A stretch of 64,000 bases of DNA, from NCBI GenBank assembly GCA_903927005.1, contig CAIYLH010000036.1, forward strand, positions 1 to 64,000, read 5' to 3'. A program made the position numbers and the translations under genes. The notes below the pieces were generated by a model. The model was not told where the DNA came from and did not search any database. It saw only the letters and a list, made by a program, of their open reading frames with translations. This document shows positions 17,875-26,314 of this stretch, in pieces; the first letter of the stretch is position 1, and each line of letters begins with the position of its first letter. The stretch comes from an uncultured Pseudomonadota bacterium. Lineage in GTDB: Bacteria > Pseudomonadota > Gammaproteobacteria > Steroidobacterales > Steroidobacteraceae.

Positions 17875-17911
17875 CAGAATGACTCGCAACTGCCTATGCC
17901 GCGTCATTCTG
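17875..17911. promoter_or_regulatory. Inverted repeat upstream of the GGDEF-EAL gene
   Basis: CAGAATGAC (17875-17883) and its exact complement GTCATTCTG (17903-17911) are separated by 19 bases. The element sits about 80 bases upstream of the GGDEF-EAL start and 94 bases upstream of the CDF start, in the divergent control region. It may be an operator or a leader stem-loop; the binding factor is unknown. Confidence 0.45.
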
Positions 17912-17990
17912 CGAACTGTGCGACAGGTCCGGAACCGGCCAATGGCGGGCTGCGAAACTAGCTCAACGTGCCGGGGTGGGGCTTGCGTAA

Positions 17991-20687
17991 ATGCCGATCG
18001 TGACGGGAGACGATGATCGGGGCTTCACGGCCTCCGACATACTCTCGCCGCAGCGCTGGGCGCCTGCGGCGAGCCGGCTCGCGTTTGGTCTGGATGTCAC
18101 CTGCACCAAGATCGCGGTCGACTTCCAAAATCTGGAGCCCCTGACCGCTGATGTGACGGTCCGTCAGAACCTCGACCTGCTGCGCGAGGCGACCGCTACC
18201 GACGCTGTATTCCTCGCGACCTTCGATGCGTCGATGAACTCGATCCAGACGATCGAGGTTTCCAAGGGCCTGTTCGTGGCGTGTTCGCCCGAGGTGCTGC
18301 GCGGCGAGCCGCTGGCGCAGTTCCCGTGGATCCGCGAGCGCCTCACCCATACCCGAATCCTCGAGATCCGCGACACGCTGACTGCGCGCAAGGAACTGGC
18401 CGGCGAAGCACAGCGTTTCGGCGAGCTGGGCATGCGCGCACTGCTGCTGGTTGGCTTGGCTGTGCGCGGCCGTCCCTATGGGTTCCTCGGCCTGGCCACT
18501 GGCGCGCCGTGCGTCGGCTGGGACGTGAATTTCCACCTGCTGCTCAAGCTGGTCGGCAACAGCCTCGCCGGCGGCCTCGACCGTGTTTCCCTGCAGCGCG
18601 AGGTTGAAGACCTGAAGGAGCGCAACGCGCTGTCCCTGCCCTGCACCAACGAGGGACTGTGGGATTACGACGCAGGCAGCAACCGCACCTGGTTCTCGCC
18701 CCGCTGGAAGGCGATGCTCGGTTATGCGGAAGACGAGCTCACTCGCGCGCCGGACTGGAACAAGCTCGTCCACCCCGACGATCTGCCGCGTGTCTCGCAG
18801 ATGATCCGCGAGCATGTTGCCGGTCGCTCCCCGCTGTTTGAGAGCATGCACCGCATGCGCCACCGCGACGGCGAGTGGCGCTGGGTCGTGTCGCGCGCCA
18901 AGGCGCACGTCGACCAGGGCAGTCTCAAGCGACTGATCGGCGTCGAGCTCGACGTTACCGAACGCAAGCTTTACGAGGAGGCGCTGTTTCGCGAGAAGGA
19001 ACGTGCGCAGATCACGCTGCAGTCGATCGGCGATGGCGTCATCACCACCGATGAGCAGTCGCGTGTTGAATACCTGAACCCGGTGGCCGAGGAGCTGACC
19101 GGCTGGCGCGTCGAGGATGCGATGGGTCGCAATGTCGACGAGATTTTCCGCGCCTTCCACGAGGAGACCTGCGAGCCGCTGGAGAGCCCGCTGGCCTCGG
19201 CGATTCGTCGCTTGCGGCCGGTGAAGTCCATCCGCCCGATGCTGTTCATCCGCCGTGACGGCAATGAAATCTATATCGAGAGCACGGCCTCGCCCATCCG
19301 TGACGGCGCCGGCACTGTGACCGGCGGCGTGCTCGTGTTCCATGACGTGAGCGAGTCGCGTGAACTCAACCGTCGCCTGAGCTACCACGCAAGCCACGAC
19401 GTGCTCACCGGCCTGGTCAATCGCCGCGAGTTCGAGAACCGCCTCGAGCGCGCACTGCGCAGCGCCAAGGCGCGTGAGACCTCCTACGCGCTGTGCTACC
19501 TCGACCTCGATCAGTTCAAGATGGTCAACGATACCTGCGGCCATAGCGCGGGAGATGCGCTACTCGGCCAGGTAGGCCAGTTGCTTAAATCCAAGGTTCG
19601 CTGGCGTGACACGCTTTCGCGCCTCGGCGGTGACGAGTTCGGCGTGCTGCTCGAGGCGTGCTCGCTCGACGACGCGCTGCGGACCGCGGAATCGCTGCGT
19701 GAAGCGGTGCGTAACTGCCGCTTCCAGTGGGAAGATCGGACGTTTCGCCTCGGCGTCAGCATCGGCGTCGTGCCGATCACGCCGGAGAACGAGGATGTCG
19801 CTTCGGTGCTGTCGGCCGCCGACAGCGCCTCGCAGGCGGCCAAGGAACAGGGACGAAATCGGGTGCATTGCTTCGAGGAGAACGACCTCGACCTGATGCG
19901 GCGTCGCCGCGAAATGCAGTGGGCGGCCCGGATCAACACGGCGCTGGAGGAAGGTCGCTTCGACCTGTACCGGCAGACAATCCTGCCGTTGCAGGTTGAC
20001 GAGCCGGGACTGCACTACGAGATCCTGCTGCGCATGCGCGACGAGCAGGGCAAGATCATTACGCCCGACAATTTCATTGCCGCGGCCGAGCGCTACGGCC
20101 TGACGCCGTCGATCGATCGCTGGGTCGTGGAGAACACGCTGCGCTGGCTCGTCTCCGAGGCCGACGAGCGAGACAAGTTGGCGATGTGCTCGATCAACTT
20201 GTCCGGTCAGAGCCTCGGCGACGACAAGTTCCTGCCGTTCGTGATCGAGCAGTTCCATCGCACCGGGCTGGACGCGCGACGTATCTGTTTCGAGATCACC
20301 GAAACTGCCGCCATCGCGAGTTTCTCGCAGGCCAATCGCTTCATTCAGGCGCTCAAAGAGCTCGGCTGCAAGTTCGCGCTCGACGACTTCGGCACGGGCC
20401 TGTCGTCGTTCGGTTACCTGAAGCATTTCCCGGTGGATTTCCTCAAGATCGACGGCAGCTTCGTTAAGGAAATCCTGCACGACCCGATCGATCGCGAGAT
20501 GGTGCGGTCAATCAACGAGATCGGCCACCTGACGGGCAAGCGTACGATCGCCGAGTTCGCCGAGAACGAGGACATCATCTCGATGCTGCGCAACCTCGGT
20601 GTCGACTACGCGCAGGGCTACGGGGTGGCGCGGCCGCAGCGCATCCAGCGCGGCAGCCAGGACCGCAGTCTGGTCCTCGACACCTAA
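17991..20687 (+). CDS. GAF-PAS-PAS-GGDEF-EAL cyclic di-GMP signalling protein
   Basis: The 898-residue protein has a GAF-like domain at about 55-205, a PAS domain with PAC segment at 215-325, a second PAS at 335-455, GGDEF at 465-625 and EAL at 645-885. The cyclase site GGDEF (546-550) is intact, and the inhibitory RxxD site (R537-D540) is present. In the phosphodiesterase domain EAL reads EIL (677-679) and DDFGTG is present, so this half may also be active. It has no membrane span, so it should sense a cytosolic signal. The ATG at 17991 follows a GGGG-rich ribosome-site region. It may make or degrade c-di-GMP; the net direction cannot be told from sequence. Confidence 0.93.
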   Translation: MPIVTGDDDRGFTASDILSPQRWAPAASRLAFGLDVTCTKIAVDFQNLEPLTADVTVRQNLDLLREATATDAVFLATFDASMNSIQTIEVSKGLFVACSPEVLRGEPLAQFPWIRERLTHTRILEIRDTLTARKELAGEAQRFGELGMRALLLVGLAVRGRPYGFLGLATGAPCVGWDVNFHLLLKLVGNSLAGGLDRVSLQREVEDLKERNALSLPCTNEGLWDYDAGSNRTWFSPRWKAMLGYAEDELTRAPDWNKLVHPDDLPRVSQMIREHVAGRSPLFESMHRMRHRDGEWRWVVSRAKAHVDQGSLKRLIGVELDVTERKLYEEALFREKERAQITLQSIGDGVITTDEQSRVEYLNPVAEELTGWRVEDAMGRNVDEIFRAFHEETCEPLESPLASAIRRLRPVKSIRPMLFIRRDGNEIYIESTASPIRDGAGTVTGGVLVFHDVSESRELNRRLSYHASHDVLTGLVNRREFENRLERALRSAKARETSYALCYLDLDQFKMVNDTCGHSAGDALLGQVGQLLKSKVRWRDTLSRLGGDEFGVLLEACSLDDALRTAESLREAVRNCRFQWEDRTFRLGVSIGVVPITPENEDVASVLSAADSASQAAKEQGRNRVHCFEENDLDLMRRRREMQWAARINTALEEGRFDLYRQTILPLQVDEPGLHYEILLRMRDEQGKIITPDNFIAAAERYGLTPSIDRWVVENTLRWLVSEADERDKLAMCSINLSGQSLGDDKFLPFVIEQFHRTGLDARRICFEITETAAIASFSQANRFIQALKELGCKFALDDFGTGLSSFGYLKHFPVDFLKIDGSFVKEILHDPIDREMVRSINEIGHLTGKRTIAEFAENEDIISMLRNLGVDYAQGYGVARPQRIQRGSQDRSLVLDT

Positions 20688-20702
20688 GCGTTCGCGTCGG
20701 GC

Positions 20703-21554
20703 TCAGGGTCCGACGGTGAGCCGCATCGACAGGTCTACCGCCTGCACGTGCTTGGTGATCGCGCCCACTGAAATGAAGTCGACGCCAGTCGCCGCAATGC
20801 TGCGGATCGTAGCGAGGTTGATACCCCCGGAGGCTTCTAGCCCGAGCGGTCGTGCGCGGCGCCGGTTGCGGCCGACCGCCTCGCTGAGCTGCGCCAGACT
20901 GAACTCGTCCAGCAGCGCCAGATCCGCATCTGCGGCGAACGCCTGCTCCAGTTCGTCCAGCGTCTCGACCTCGACTTCTACCGGCACGTGGTCAGCGAGC
21001 TTGCGCGCTGCCGCGACGGCGGCCGCAATCGAGCCTGCCGCCGCTATGTGGTTTTCCTTGATCAGGATGCCGTCGTACAGGCCCAGCCGGTGGTTCGTGG
21101 CACCGCCGCAGCGGACCGCGTATTTCTGCGCCAGACGCAGGCCAGGCAATGTCTTCCTGGTATCCAGGATCCGGCAGCCCGTGCCTTCGATCGCGCGCAC
21201 GTAGCGCTGCGCGGTCGTTGCTGTGCCCGACAGCAACTGCAGGAAGTTCAGCGCCGAGCGTTCTGCGGTCAATAAGGCCCGCGCCGGTCCCACCGCCTCG
21301 AACAGCAGCTGCTCGGGTGTGATCGCGTCGCCGTCGTGCGCATGCCAGACCACCCGCACTTCAGGATCGAGGGCTGCGAACACGGCGTCGACCCAGGCGG
21401 TGCCGCACAAGATGGCGGCCTCGCGGCTGATCACTCGCGCCTGACCGCGGGCGCTGGCAGGTACGAGCATGGCGGTCAGGTCGCCTGAGCCGATGTCTTC
21501 GGCAAGGGCGGCGGCGACGGATTGACCCAAGTCGGCGGGTAACGGGTTGTTCAT
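20703..21554 (-). CDS. nadC: Nicotinate-nucleotide pyrophosphorylase (QPRTase)
   Basis: NadC converts quinolinate and PRPP to nicotinate mononucleotide in NAD synthesis. The 283-residue protein has the expected family length. [15 protein letters not shown] near residue 100, the [17 protein letters not shown] block with catalytic residues, RCGGATNHR and LIKENHI are present, and EASGGIN occurs near the C-terminus. The ATG at 21554 has no strong ribosome site. It is a single gene between two signalling genes; nadA and nadB are not in the window. Confidence 0.97.
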   Translation of the reverse strand: MNNPLPADLGQSVAAALAEDIGSGDLTAMLVPASARGQARVISREAAILCGTAWVDAVFAALDPEVRVVWHAHDGDAITPEQLLFEAVGPARALLTAERSALNFLQLLSGTATTAQRYVRAIEGTGCRILDTRKTLPGLRLAQKYAVRCGGATNHRLGLYDGILIKENHIAAAGSIAAAVAAARKLADHVPVEVEVETLDELEQAFAADADLALLDEFSLAQLSEAVGRNRRRARPLGLEASGGINLATIRSIAATGVDFISVGAITKHVQAVDLSMRLTVGP

Positions 21555-21715
21555 GGCAAAAGCGTTACACGCACCGACAAAAAAGGGAACTGATCGTTTC
21601 CCGGTCAGGCATATCCCGGATGGTGACTGCGGTAGGCCGGACTAACGTGAGGCATGGTCAGGATGGCCGCCGGTCGCTTCCCGTCGAGTGGCGCGCTTCC
21701 TTAACAGGGTGGGTT

Positions 21716-23155
21716 ATGCAAAATCGAGCTGCCGACGGTCTACGCCGGGCGCTGGGGCCATTGCCACAGTGGCCGCCATGCGAATTCAGCGAGTGTCCGC
21801 AGCGTGAGAGCCTCGTGCTCGCGGCGCTCGATGGCTTCGCCGCGCATGTTGCCCTGCTCGACGAGCGTGGCGTCATTCGCGCGGTGAACCAGCACTGGAG
21901 CCAGTTCGCAATCGCCGCCGCGGGAACCGAGGCGGCCAGCTGCGTCGGCGTCAATTACCTTGAGGCTTGTCGTGCGTCCGCTGCCGCCGGCGCGCCCGGC
22001 GCCGCCGCTGCCTTCGACGCTGTTGCGCAGGTACTCACCGACGGCAGCGAGGCCCTGGAGTTTCCTTACCGCTGCGATAGCAGTGTCGGCGCCCGCTGGT
22101 TCAGGGCGCGTCTGGTGCCTTTCGACGCCGGCGACCGTCGCGGGGTGCTGATCACACACGAAGACATCACTGTCCCCAAGGCGGATCGCGAGACGCTGTC
22201 GCTTTTGGCGCGACACGCGATCGAAGGGATCATGATTATCGACGCCGCGGGCAGGATCGAGTGGGTTGACGATGCGCTGCTGCGAATGACCGGTCTGCGT
22301 CGCGAGGCGTCGATCGGCCGGTTGCTTACCGACGTGCTGGCCCATCAGGCTATCGCAGCTACGCTGTTGGAGTCTATTCACGCGGGTATTGTCGTGCCGC
22401 GCGAGCGCGCCGCGACGGTGCCGGTGCTGCGGGATGATGGTCAGGTGCTGATGGTCGAGGTGCACGTCGACCCGGTGGTGGGCGGCGAGCAGCCGGCCCG
22501 CTTCGTCGCTACGCTGACCGACGTCACCGAGCGCCGGCATCTGGAGCATGCGGTAGCGACGGTTGCCGACGAGGAGCGCCAGTCGCTGGCGCATGAGGTT
22601 GCCGACGGCTTAGGTCTGGAGTTGACGGCCGCGCGCCTGCTGGTGTCCATGGCGGTGGGCCGCTGCGACGCGGATGGTATGGATACCGAGCTGCTGCTGC
22701 GAGTGGAAAGTGCGATTGAGCGCGCGGCCGCTTTGGCCCGTTCGATCACGCACGCGATTGTGCCGCTGCAGGCGGATACGCCGCTGCTGCCCGCTCTGGA
22801 AGCGTTTGCCGAGGCGATGGGCATCCCGGGGGTGGTCAGTGTCGGAGTCGTCTGCGGGGTTCAGCGCGTTCCGGTTGGCAATCGGGCCGACCAGCTTTAT
22901 CGGATCTGTCAGGAGGCGGTGGCCAACGCGACTCGCCATGCGCACGCGAAGCGCGTGGCGATTTCCCTTGAAGCCTGCAGTCAGGGGTTAGAGCTGCGCA
23001 TCGTCGACGACGGTCGAGGTTTCGAGGTCGGCGAGGGCTTGGTAGGCAGGGGGTTGCGCATGATGCGCCTGCGGGCCGCGAGCCTGGGGGGGCAACTGAG
23101 CATTCATTCGACGCTCGGTGGCGGCACCGCTGTCAGTTGCATCGTCGGCGGCTAG
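21716..23155 (+). CDS. PAS-domain NarX-type sensor kinase homologue lacking the H-box histidine
   Basis: The product, about 479 residues, has two PAS-like regions (roughly 35-155 and 165-275), a HisKA_3-like dimerisation helix near 285-310 and a HATPase_c domain at about 370-478. The ATPase has its N box (EAVANATRHAH), DDGRGF and a GGGTAV end. In the helix the usual ERxxIAxELHD is ERQSLAHEVAD, so the phosphoacceptor histidine is alanine (A296), with a histidine three residues earlier. No response regulator is adjacent. It may be a non-canonical kinase or an ATP-binding sensor. ATG 21716 is preferred for its AGGG ribosome site; an ATG at 21620 in the same frame is possible. Confidence 0.8.
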   Translation: MQNRAADGLRRALGPLPQWPPCEFSECPQRESLVLAALDGFAAHVALLDERGVIRAVNQHWSQFAIAAAGTEAASCVGVNYLEACRASAAAGAPGAAAAFDAVAQVLTDGSEALEFPYRCDSSVGARWFRARLVPFDAGDRRGVLITHEDITVPKADRETLSLLARHAIEGIMIIDAAGRIEWVDDALLRMTGLRREASIGRLLTDVLAHQAIAATLLESIHAGIVVPRERAATVPVLRDDGQVLMVEVHVDPVVGGEQPARFVATLTDVTERRHLEHAVATVADEERQSLAHEVADGLGLELTAARLLVSMAVGRCDADGMDTELLLRVESAIERAAALARSITHAIVPLQADTPLLPALEAFAEAMGIPGVVSVGVVCGVQRVPVGNRADQLYRICQEAVANATRHAHAKRVAISLEACSQGLELRIVDDGRGFEVGEGLVGRGLRMMRLRAASLGGQLSIHSTLGGGTAVSCIVGG

Positions 23156-23178
23156 CCGTCGCGAGCGTTGCGGCTAAA

Positions 23179-23208
23179 GCCGGCGGCGACCTGATGGTCG
23201 CCGCCGGC
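23179..23208. terminator. Bidirectional hairpin between convergent genes
   Basis: A perfect 13-bp stem (GCCGGCGGCGACC with its complement) closes on a four-base TGAT loop. It lies between the stop of the sensor-kinase homologue and the stop of the convergent PuuD-like gene. There is no T-run, so termination could rely on the stem plus Rho. Confidence 0.6.
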
Positions 23209-23222
23209 CGTCCGCGCCGGGA

Positions 23223-23822
23223 TCAGAACGGCAGCGTGTGCGTGTGGCCGCTCATGCACAGCAGCATTGGAATCGACAGGATGAAGTTCGTGCGGGAGGC
23301 GTACAGGGCTACCTTGCGCGCCTTGGCCTTCTCCTCGTCCGTTGCCGCGACCAGGCCCAGAATCTTCTTCTGGTTCGGCCAGATCAGTACCCAGACGTTG
23401 AACAGCATGATCGTGCCAAGCCAGGCGCCGACGCCGATCGTGCGCATGTCCGGCGCCAGCATGAAGGCCTTGTGGATCGAGCCGTAGAACATCATCAGGT
23501 AGTAGGCGCCGGTGAGCCAGGTGGCCACGGCCGCCCAGCGGAACCACAGCAGCGCGACCGGGGCGACGTACTTGGTGATGCCGGCGCCGCCCGGGCCGCC
23601 CTTGTCAGCGGCCGCGGCCACGAGGCCCGGAACCTGCACGACGTTGAAGTAATACAGCAGGCCGATCCACATCACGCCCGCCACGATGTGCAGCCAGCGC
23701 GCGACCTGTGCGTGATGGATCCCGACGTCGCCGCCGGCGACGGTGGTGAGCGCAATGCTGATCAGGATCGCCAGCACGAAGCCGGCCGTGATGGACCCCT
23801 TGACGGAGGTGAGTGGATTCAT
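23223..23822 (-). CDS. PuuD-like (urate hydroxylase N-terminal family) membrane protein
   Basis: The 199-residue integral membrane protein has about five hydrophobic spans. It carries the ARWLHIVAGVMWIGLLYYFN block and NPLTS start typical of proteins annotated as PuuD/Urate_ox_N. In characterised PuuD, such a membrane part is followed by a cytochrome c domain needed for urate oxidation. Here no CxxCH is present, so the urate function should not be assumed. Conserved histidines (HIVAGVMW, CMSGHTHTLPF) could bind heme. The ATG at 23822 is preferred over 23837 because AGGA lies 8 bases upstream of it. No purine degradation genes are nearby. Confidence 0.7.
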   Translation of the reverse strand: MNPLTSVKGSITAGFVLAILISIALTTVAGGDVGIHHAQVARWLHIVAGVMWIGLLYYFNVVQVPGLVAAAADKGGPGGAGITKYVAPVALLWFRWAAVATWLTGAYYLMMFYGSIHKAFMLAPDMRTIGVGAWLGTIMLFNVWVLIWPNQKKILGLVAATDEEKAKARKVALYASRTNFILSIPMLLCMSGHTHTLPF

Positions 23823-23969
23823 TCGAGTTGTCCTCATAGGATGCCGGTCGAGTCTGCGGCGGTCGCATTAGTGTGCGCCGGCGGCAGTTGAGTCGGGTAG
23901 GATAGGGGTAAGCCACAGTTGTTTTCAACCCGCTTCGGTCGGTTCGCCGAGCCAGGCGCCCGCTTGCAG

Positions 23970-24164
23970 ATGTCAGCTACCGTCCCCAACTCCCCTTGTA
24001 TCAGCATCTGTAGTATCGGCCCTCGTGGCTGGTGTGCCGGTTGCTACAGGACGCTGGAGGAAATAGCCGGCTGGATGCGTCTGGAGCCTGCGGCCCGTCT
24101 GGCGGTGCTGCGGGCCTGCGATGCACGCCGCAAGGTCGAGGCGCCGGGTGCCGTCGGTCCCTGA
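23970..24164 (+). CDS. DUF1289 family small cysteine-rich protein
   Basis: The 64-residue protein has the DUF1289 pattern: PCISICSIGPRGWCAGCYRT followed by EIAGWMRL and a run ending in RR. Four cysteines (CxxxC and CxGC) suggest iron-sulphur or zinc binding, but the function is not established. The start is set at the ATG that begins MSATVPNSP; upstream codons in the same frame look unrelated. It is followed after 31 bases by the glutaredoxin gene, possibly in one transcript. Confidence 0.82.
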   Translation: MSATVPNSPCISICSIGPRGWCAGCYRTLEEIAGWMRLEPAARLAVLRACDARRKVEAPGAVGP

Positions 24165-24195
24165 GAGTCGAATTTTCATTGCGAGGTTCGTACAG

Positions 24196-24528
24196 ATGAG
24201 TGAGTCAGACGTCAGCGCGCGCATCAACGCGCATCTCACCGCGGCACCGGTCGTGCTGTTCATGAAGGGCACGCCGGATTTCCCGCAGTGCGGCTTCTCG
24301 GCACAGACGGCCGCGGCGCTGCAGGCCTGCAAGGCCGGCTTTCACGCCGTGAATATTTTCGAAGATCCGGAGCTGCGCGAGGCGCTTAAGGTGCATTCAA
24401 ACTGGCCGACCTTCCCGCAGCTCTACGTGAAGGGCGAGCTGATGGGGGGCTGCGACATCGTGCTGCAGATGTACCACAGCGGCGAACTCGCGCAGGTCCT
24501 CAAGGAATCAGGCGCCGTCGGCGCCTGA
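24196..24528 (+). CDS. grxD: Monothiol glutaredoxin, Grx4 family
   Basis: This 110-residue monothiol glutaredoxin carries the CGFS active site (PQCGFSAQT, near residue 35), which coordinates a glutathione-bound [2Fe-2S] cluster and passes it to target proteins. The WPTFPQLYVKGELMGGCDI segment binds glutathione. The ATG at 24196 has GAGG nine bases upstream. A DUF1289 gene just upstream also suggests an iron-sulphur theme. Confidence 0.96.
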   Translation: MSESDVSARINAHLTAAPVVLFMKGTPDFPQCGFSAQTAAALQACKAGFHAVNIFEDPELREALKVHSNWPTFPQLYVKGELMGGCDIVLQMYHSGELAQVLKESGAVGA

Positions 24529-24553
24529 ATTCAGTCGGTACTGGACGCGCCGC

Positions 24554-25264
24554 TTAGCCTTCTTCGGGCTCGAGCGGCGTCGGCTCCAGTTCGCTGGCGG
24601 CTTCGTCCGGACCTTCGCCGGCCTCTACCAGCGTTGCGATCCGCCGGCGTGCCGACTCGAAGATCGGCTTGAACTGGTTGCAGATATCGCAGAACAGGTC
24701 GGCCGTCTGCTCAGCGTCATAGCGCGCCGAGTGGGCCGAGCCCTTGTCCCACGTCATTCCCGACGCCAGCACGGCTTTCGACAGCACCGTCTGTCCGAGT
24801 GCGACACCGCCGAGCGTGGCTGTGTCGAAGCAACTGAACGGGTGAAACGGGTTGCGCTTGATGCCGGTACGCGCGACTGCGGCATTGAGGAAGCCAAGGT
24901 CGAAGGCCGCGTTGTGCCCGACCAGGATGGCGCGGGTGCAGTTGCTCTCCTTGAGGGCGTTACGCACTTCCTTGAAGAGGCGGCCCAGCGCGTCGCGTTC
25001 CGGTAGCGCCGGGCGCAGCGGATGGTGTGGATCGATGCCGTTGACCGCCAGCGAGGCCGGGTCGAGGCGCGCACCGGGGAACGGCTGGACGTGAAAGCGC
25101 CAGGTCTCGATGCGGCGCATATTGCCGTCTGGATCGAGCGAGAGAATCACCCCTGCGATCTCCAGCAGGCCATCCGTCGCGCAATTGAAGCCGCCCGTCT
25201 CGCAGTCGACGACGACCGGCAGGAAGCCCCGGAACCGGTCCCGGATCTGATACGGCGTACTCAT
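24554..25264 (-). CDS. rnt: Ribonuclease T
   Basis: RNase T is a DEDDh 3'-5' exoribonuclease that trims tRNA and other stable RNA ends. The 236-residue protein has DCETGGFN near residue 20 (the first D and E), GHNAAFDLGF near 120 and the SARYDAEQTADLF block with H and D near 185. The glutamate-rich C-terminal tail after about residue 212 is extra compared with E. coli. It follows pyrC with a 3-base gap and is the last gene of the aminopeptidase-pyrC-rnt operon. Confidence 0.95.
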   Translation of the reverse strand: MSTPYQIRDRFRGFLPVVVDCETGGFNCATDGLLEIAGVILSLDPDGNMRRIETWRFHVQPFPGARLDPASLAVNGIDPHHPLRPALPERDALGRLFKEVRNALKESNCTRAILVGHNAAFDLGFLNAAVARTGIKRNPFHPFSCFDTATLGGVALGQTVLSKAVLASGMTWDKGSAHSARYDAEQTADLFCDICNQFKPIFESARRRIATLVEAGEGPDEAASELEPTPLEPEEG

Positions 25265-25267
25265 CTG

Positions 25268-26314
25268 TCATTCACCCGTGTGCGACGCGTCTAGGCGCCA
25301 TGCAATCTGTTCGCCTGCCCGGAACGGGACTAGGGCATCGTCTCCGAACGCGTAGGACGCAGGTGCCATCCAAGGCTCCCGGACCAGCGTGATGGTGTCG
25401 CGGTTGCGCGGCAGCCCGTAGAAGTCTGCGCCATGGAAGCTCGCGAACGCTTCCAGCTGATCGAGGCGGCCGGCCTGCTCGAAGGCCTCAGCATACAGTT
25501 CGATGCCCGCGTGCGCCGAGTAAACGCCGGCGCAGCCGCAGGCGGCTTCTTTGGCATGGCGCGCATGTGGAGCGCTGTCGGTGCCCAGGAAGAACTTGGG
25601 GCTGCCGCTGGTGGCCGCCTCAACGAGCGCTTCGCGATGCTGTTCGCGTTTGAGCACCGGCAGGCAGTAGTGGTGCGGCCGCATGCCGCCGGCAAACATC
25701 GCGTTGCGGTTCAGCAGCAGATGCTGCGGCGTGATCGTCGCCCCGATGCGTGGGCCGGCCGCGTTGACGAATGCAACCGCATCGCGTGTCGTGACGTGCT
25801 CGAACACGACGCGCAGTCGTGGGAACCGTTGCACGACGTCCGTCAGTACGCGGTCGATGAACACGGCCTCGCGATCGAAGATGTCGACGCTGCTATCGGT
25901 GACCTCGCCGTGCATCAGTAGCGGCAGGTCGTGCTCCTCGAGGGCGGCGAGCGCGGACTGAATGTTAGCGATCGAAGTCACGCCCGCGTCAGAGTTCGTT
26001 GTGGCGCCGGACGGGTAGTACTTCGCGCCCTGCACGAAGCCGCTGGCGCGTGCGCGGGCGATCTCGGCGGCGCTGGTCCGGTCGGTCAGGTAAAGCGTCA
26101 TCAGCGGCTCGAAGGCAGAGCCCGGCGGCAGCGCCCCGACAATGCGCCGCCTATAGGCCTCGGCCGCGTCGGTCGTGGTGACCGGTGGCTTGAGGTTCGG
26201 CATCACGATTGCGCGACCGAAGCGCTCGGCCGTGTGCCGGACGACTGCGGCAAGTGCTGCGCCGTCGCGCAGATGCAGGTGCCAGTCGTCGGGGCGGGTG
26301 ATCGTCAGCTTCAT
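25268..26314 (-). CDS. pyrC: Dihydroorotase, class II
   Basis: Dihydroorotase closes carbamoyl-aspartate to dihydroorotate in pyrimidine synthesis. The 348-residue protein matches the E. coli PyrC class. DWHLHLRDG near residue 9 gives the first zinc histidines, [13 protein letters not shown] holds the carboxylated lysine, and LMHGEV, FEHVTT and GTDSAPH complete the metal and substrate site. The ATG overlaps the stop of the upstream aminopeptidase gene by four bases. Confidence 0.97.
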   Translation of the reverse strand: MKLTITRPDDWHLHLRDGAALAAVVRHTAERFGRAIVMPNLKPPVTTTDAAEAYRRRIVGALPPGSAFEPLMTLYLTDRTSAAEIARARASGFVQGAKYYPSGATTNSDAGVTSIANIQSALAALEEHDLPLLMHGEVTDSSVDIFDREAVFIDRVLTDVVQRFPRLRVVFEHVTTRDAVAFVNAAGPRIGATITPQHLLLNRNAMFAGGMRPHHYCLPVLKREQHREALVEAATSGSPKFFLGTDSAPHARHAKEAACGCAGVYSAHAGIELYAEAFEQAGRLDQLEAFASFHGADFYGLPRNRDTITLVREPWMAPASYAFGDDALVPFRAGEQIAWRLDASHTGE

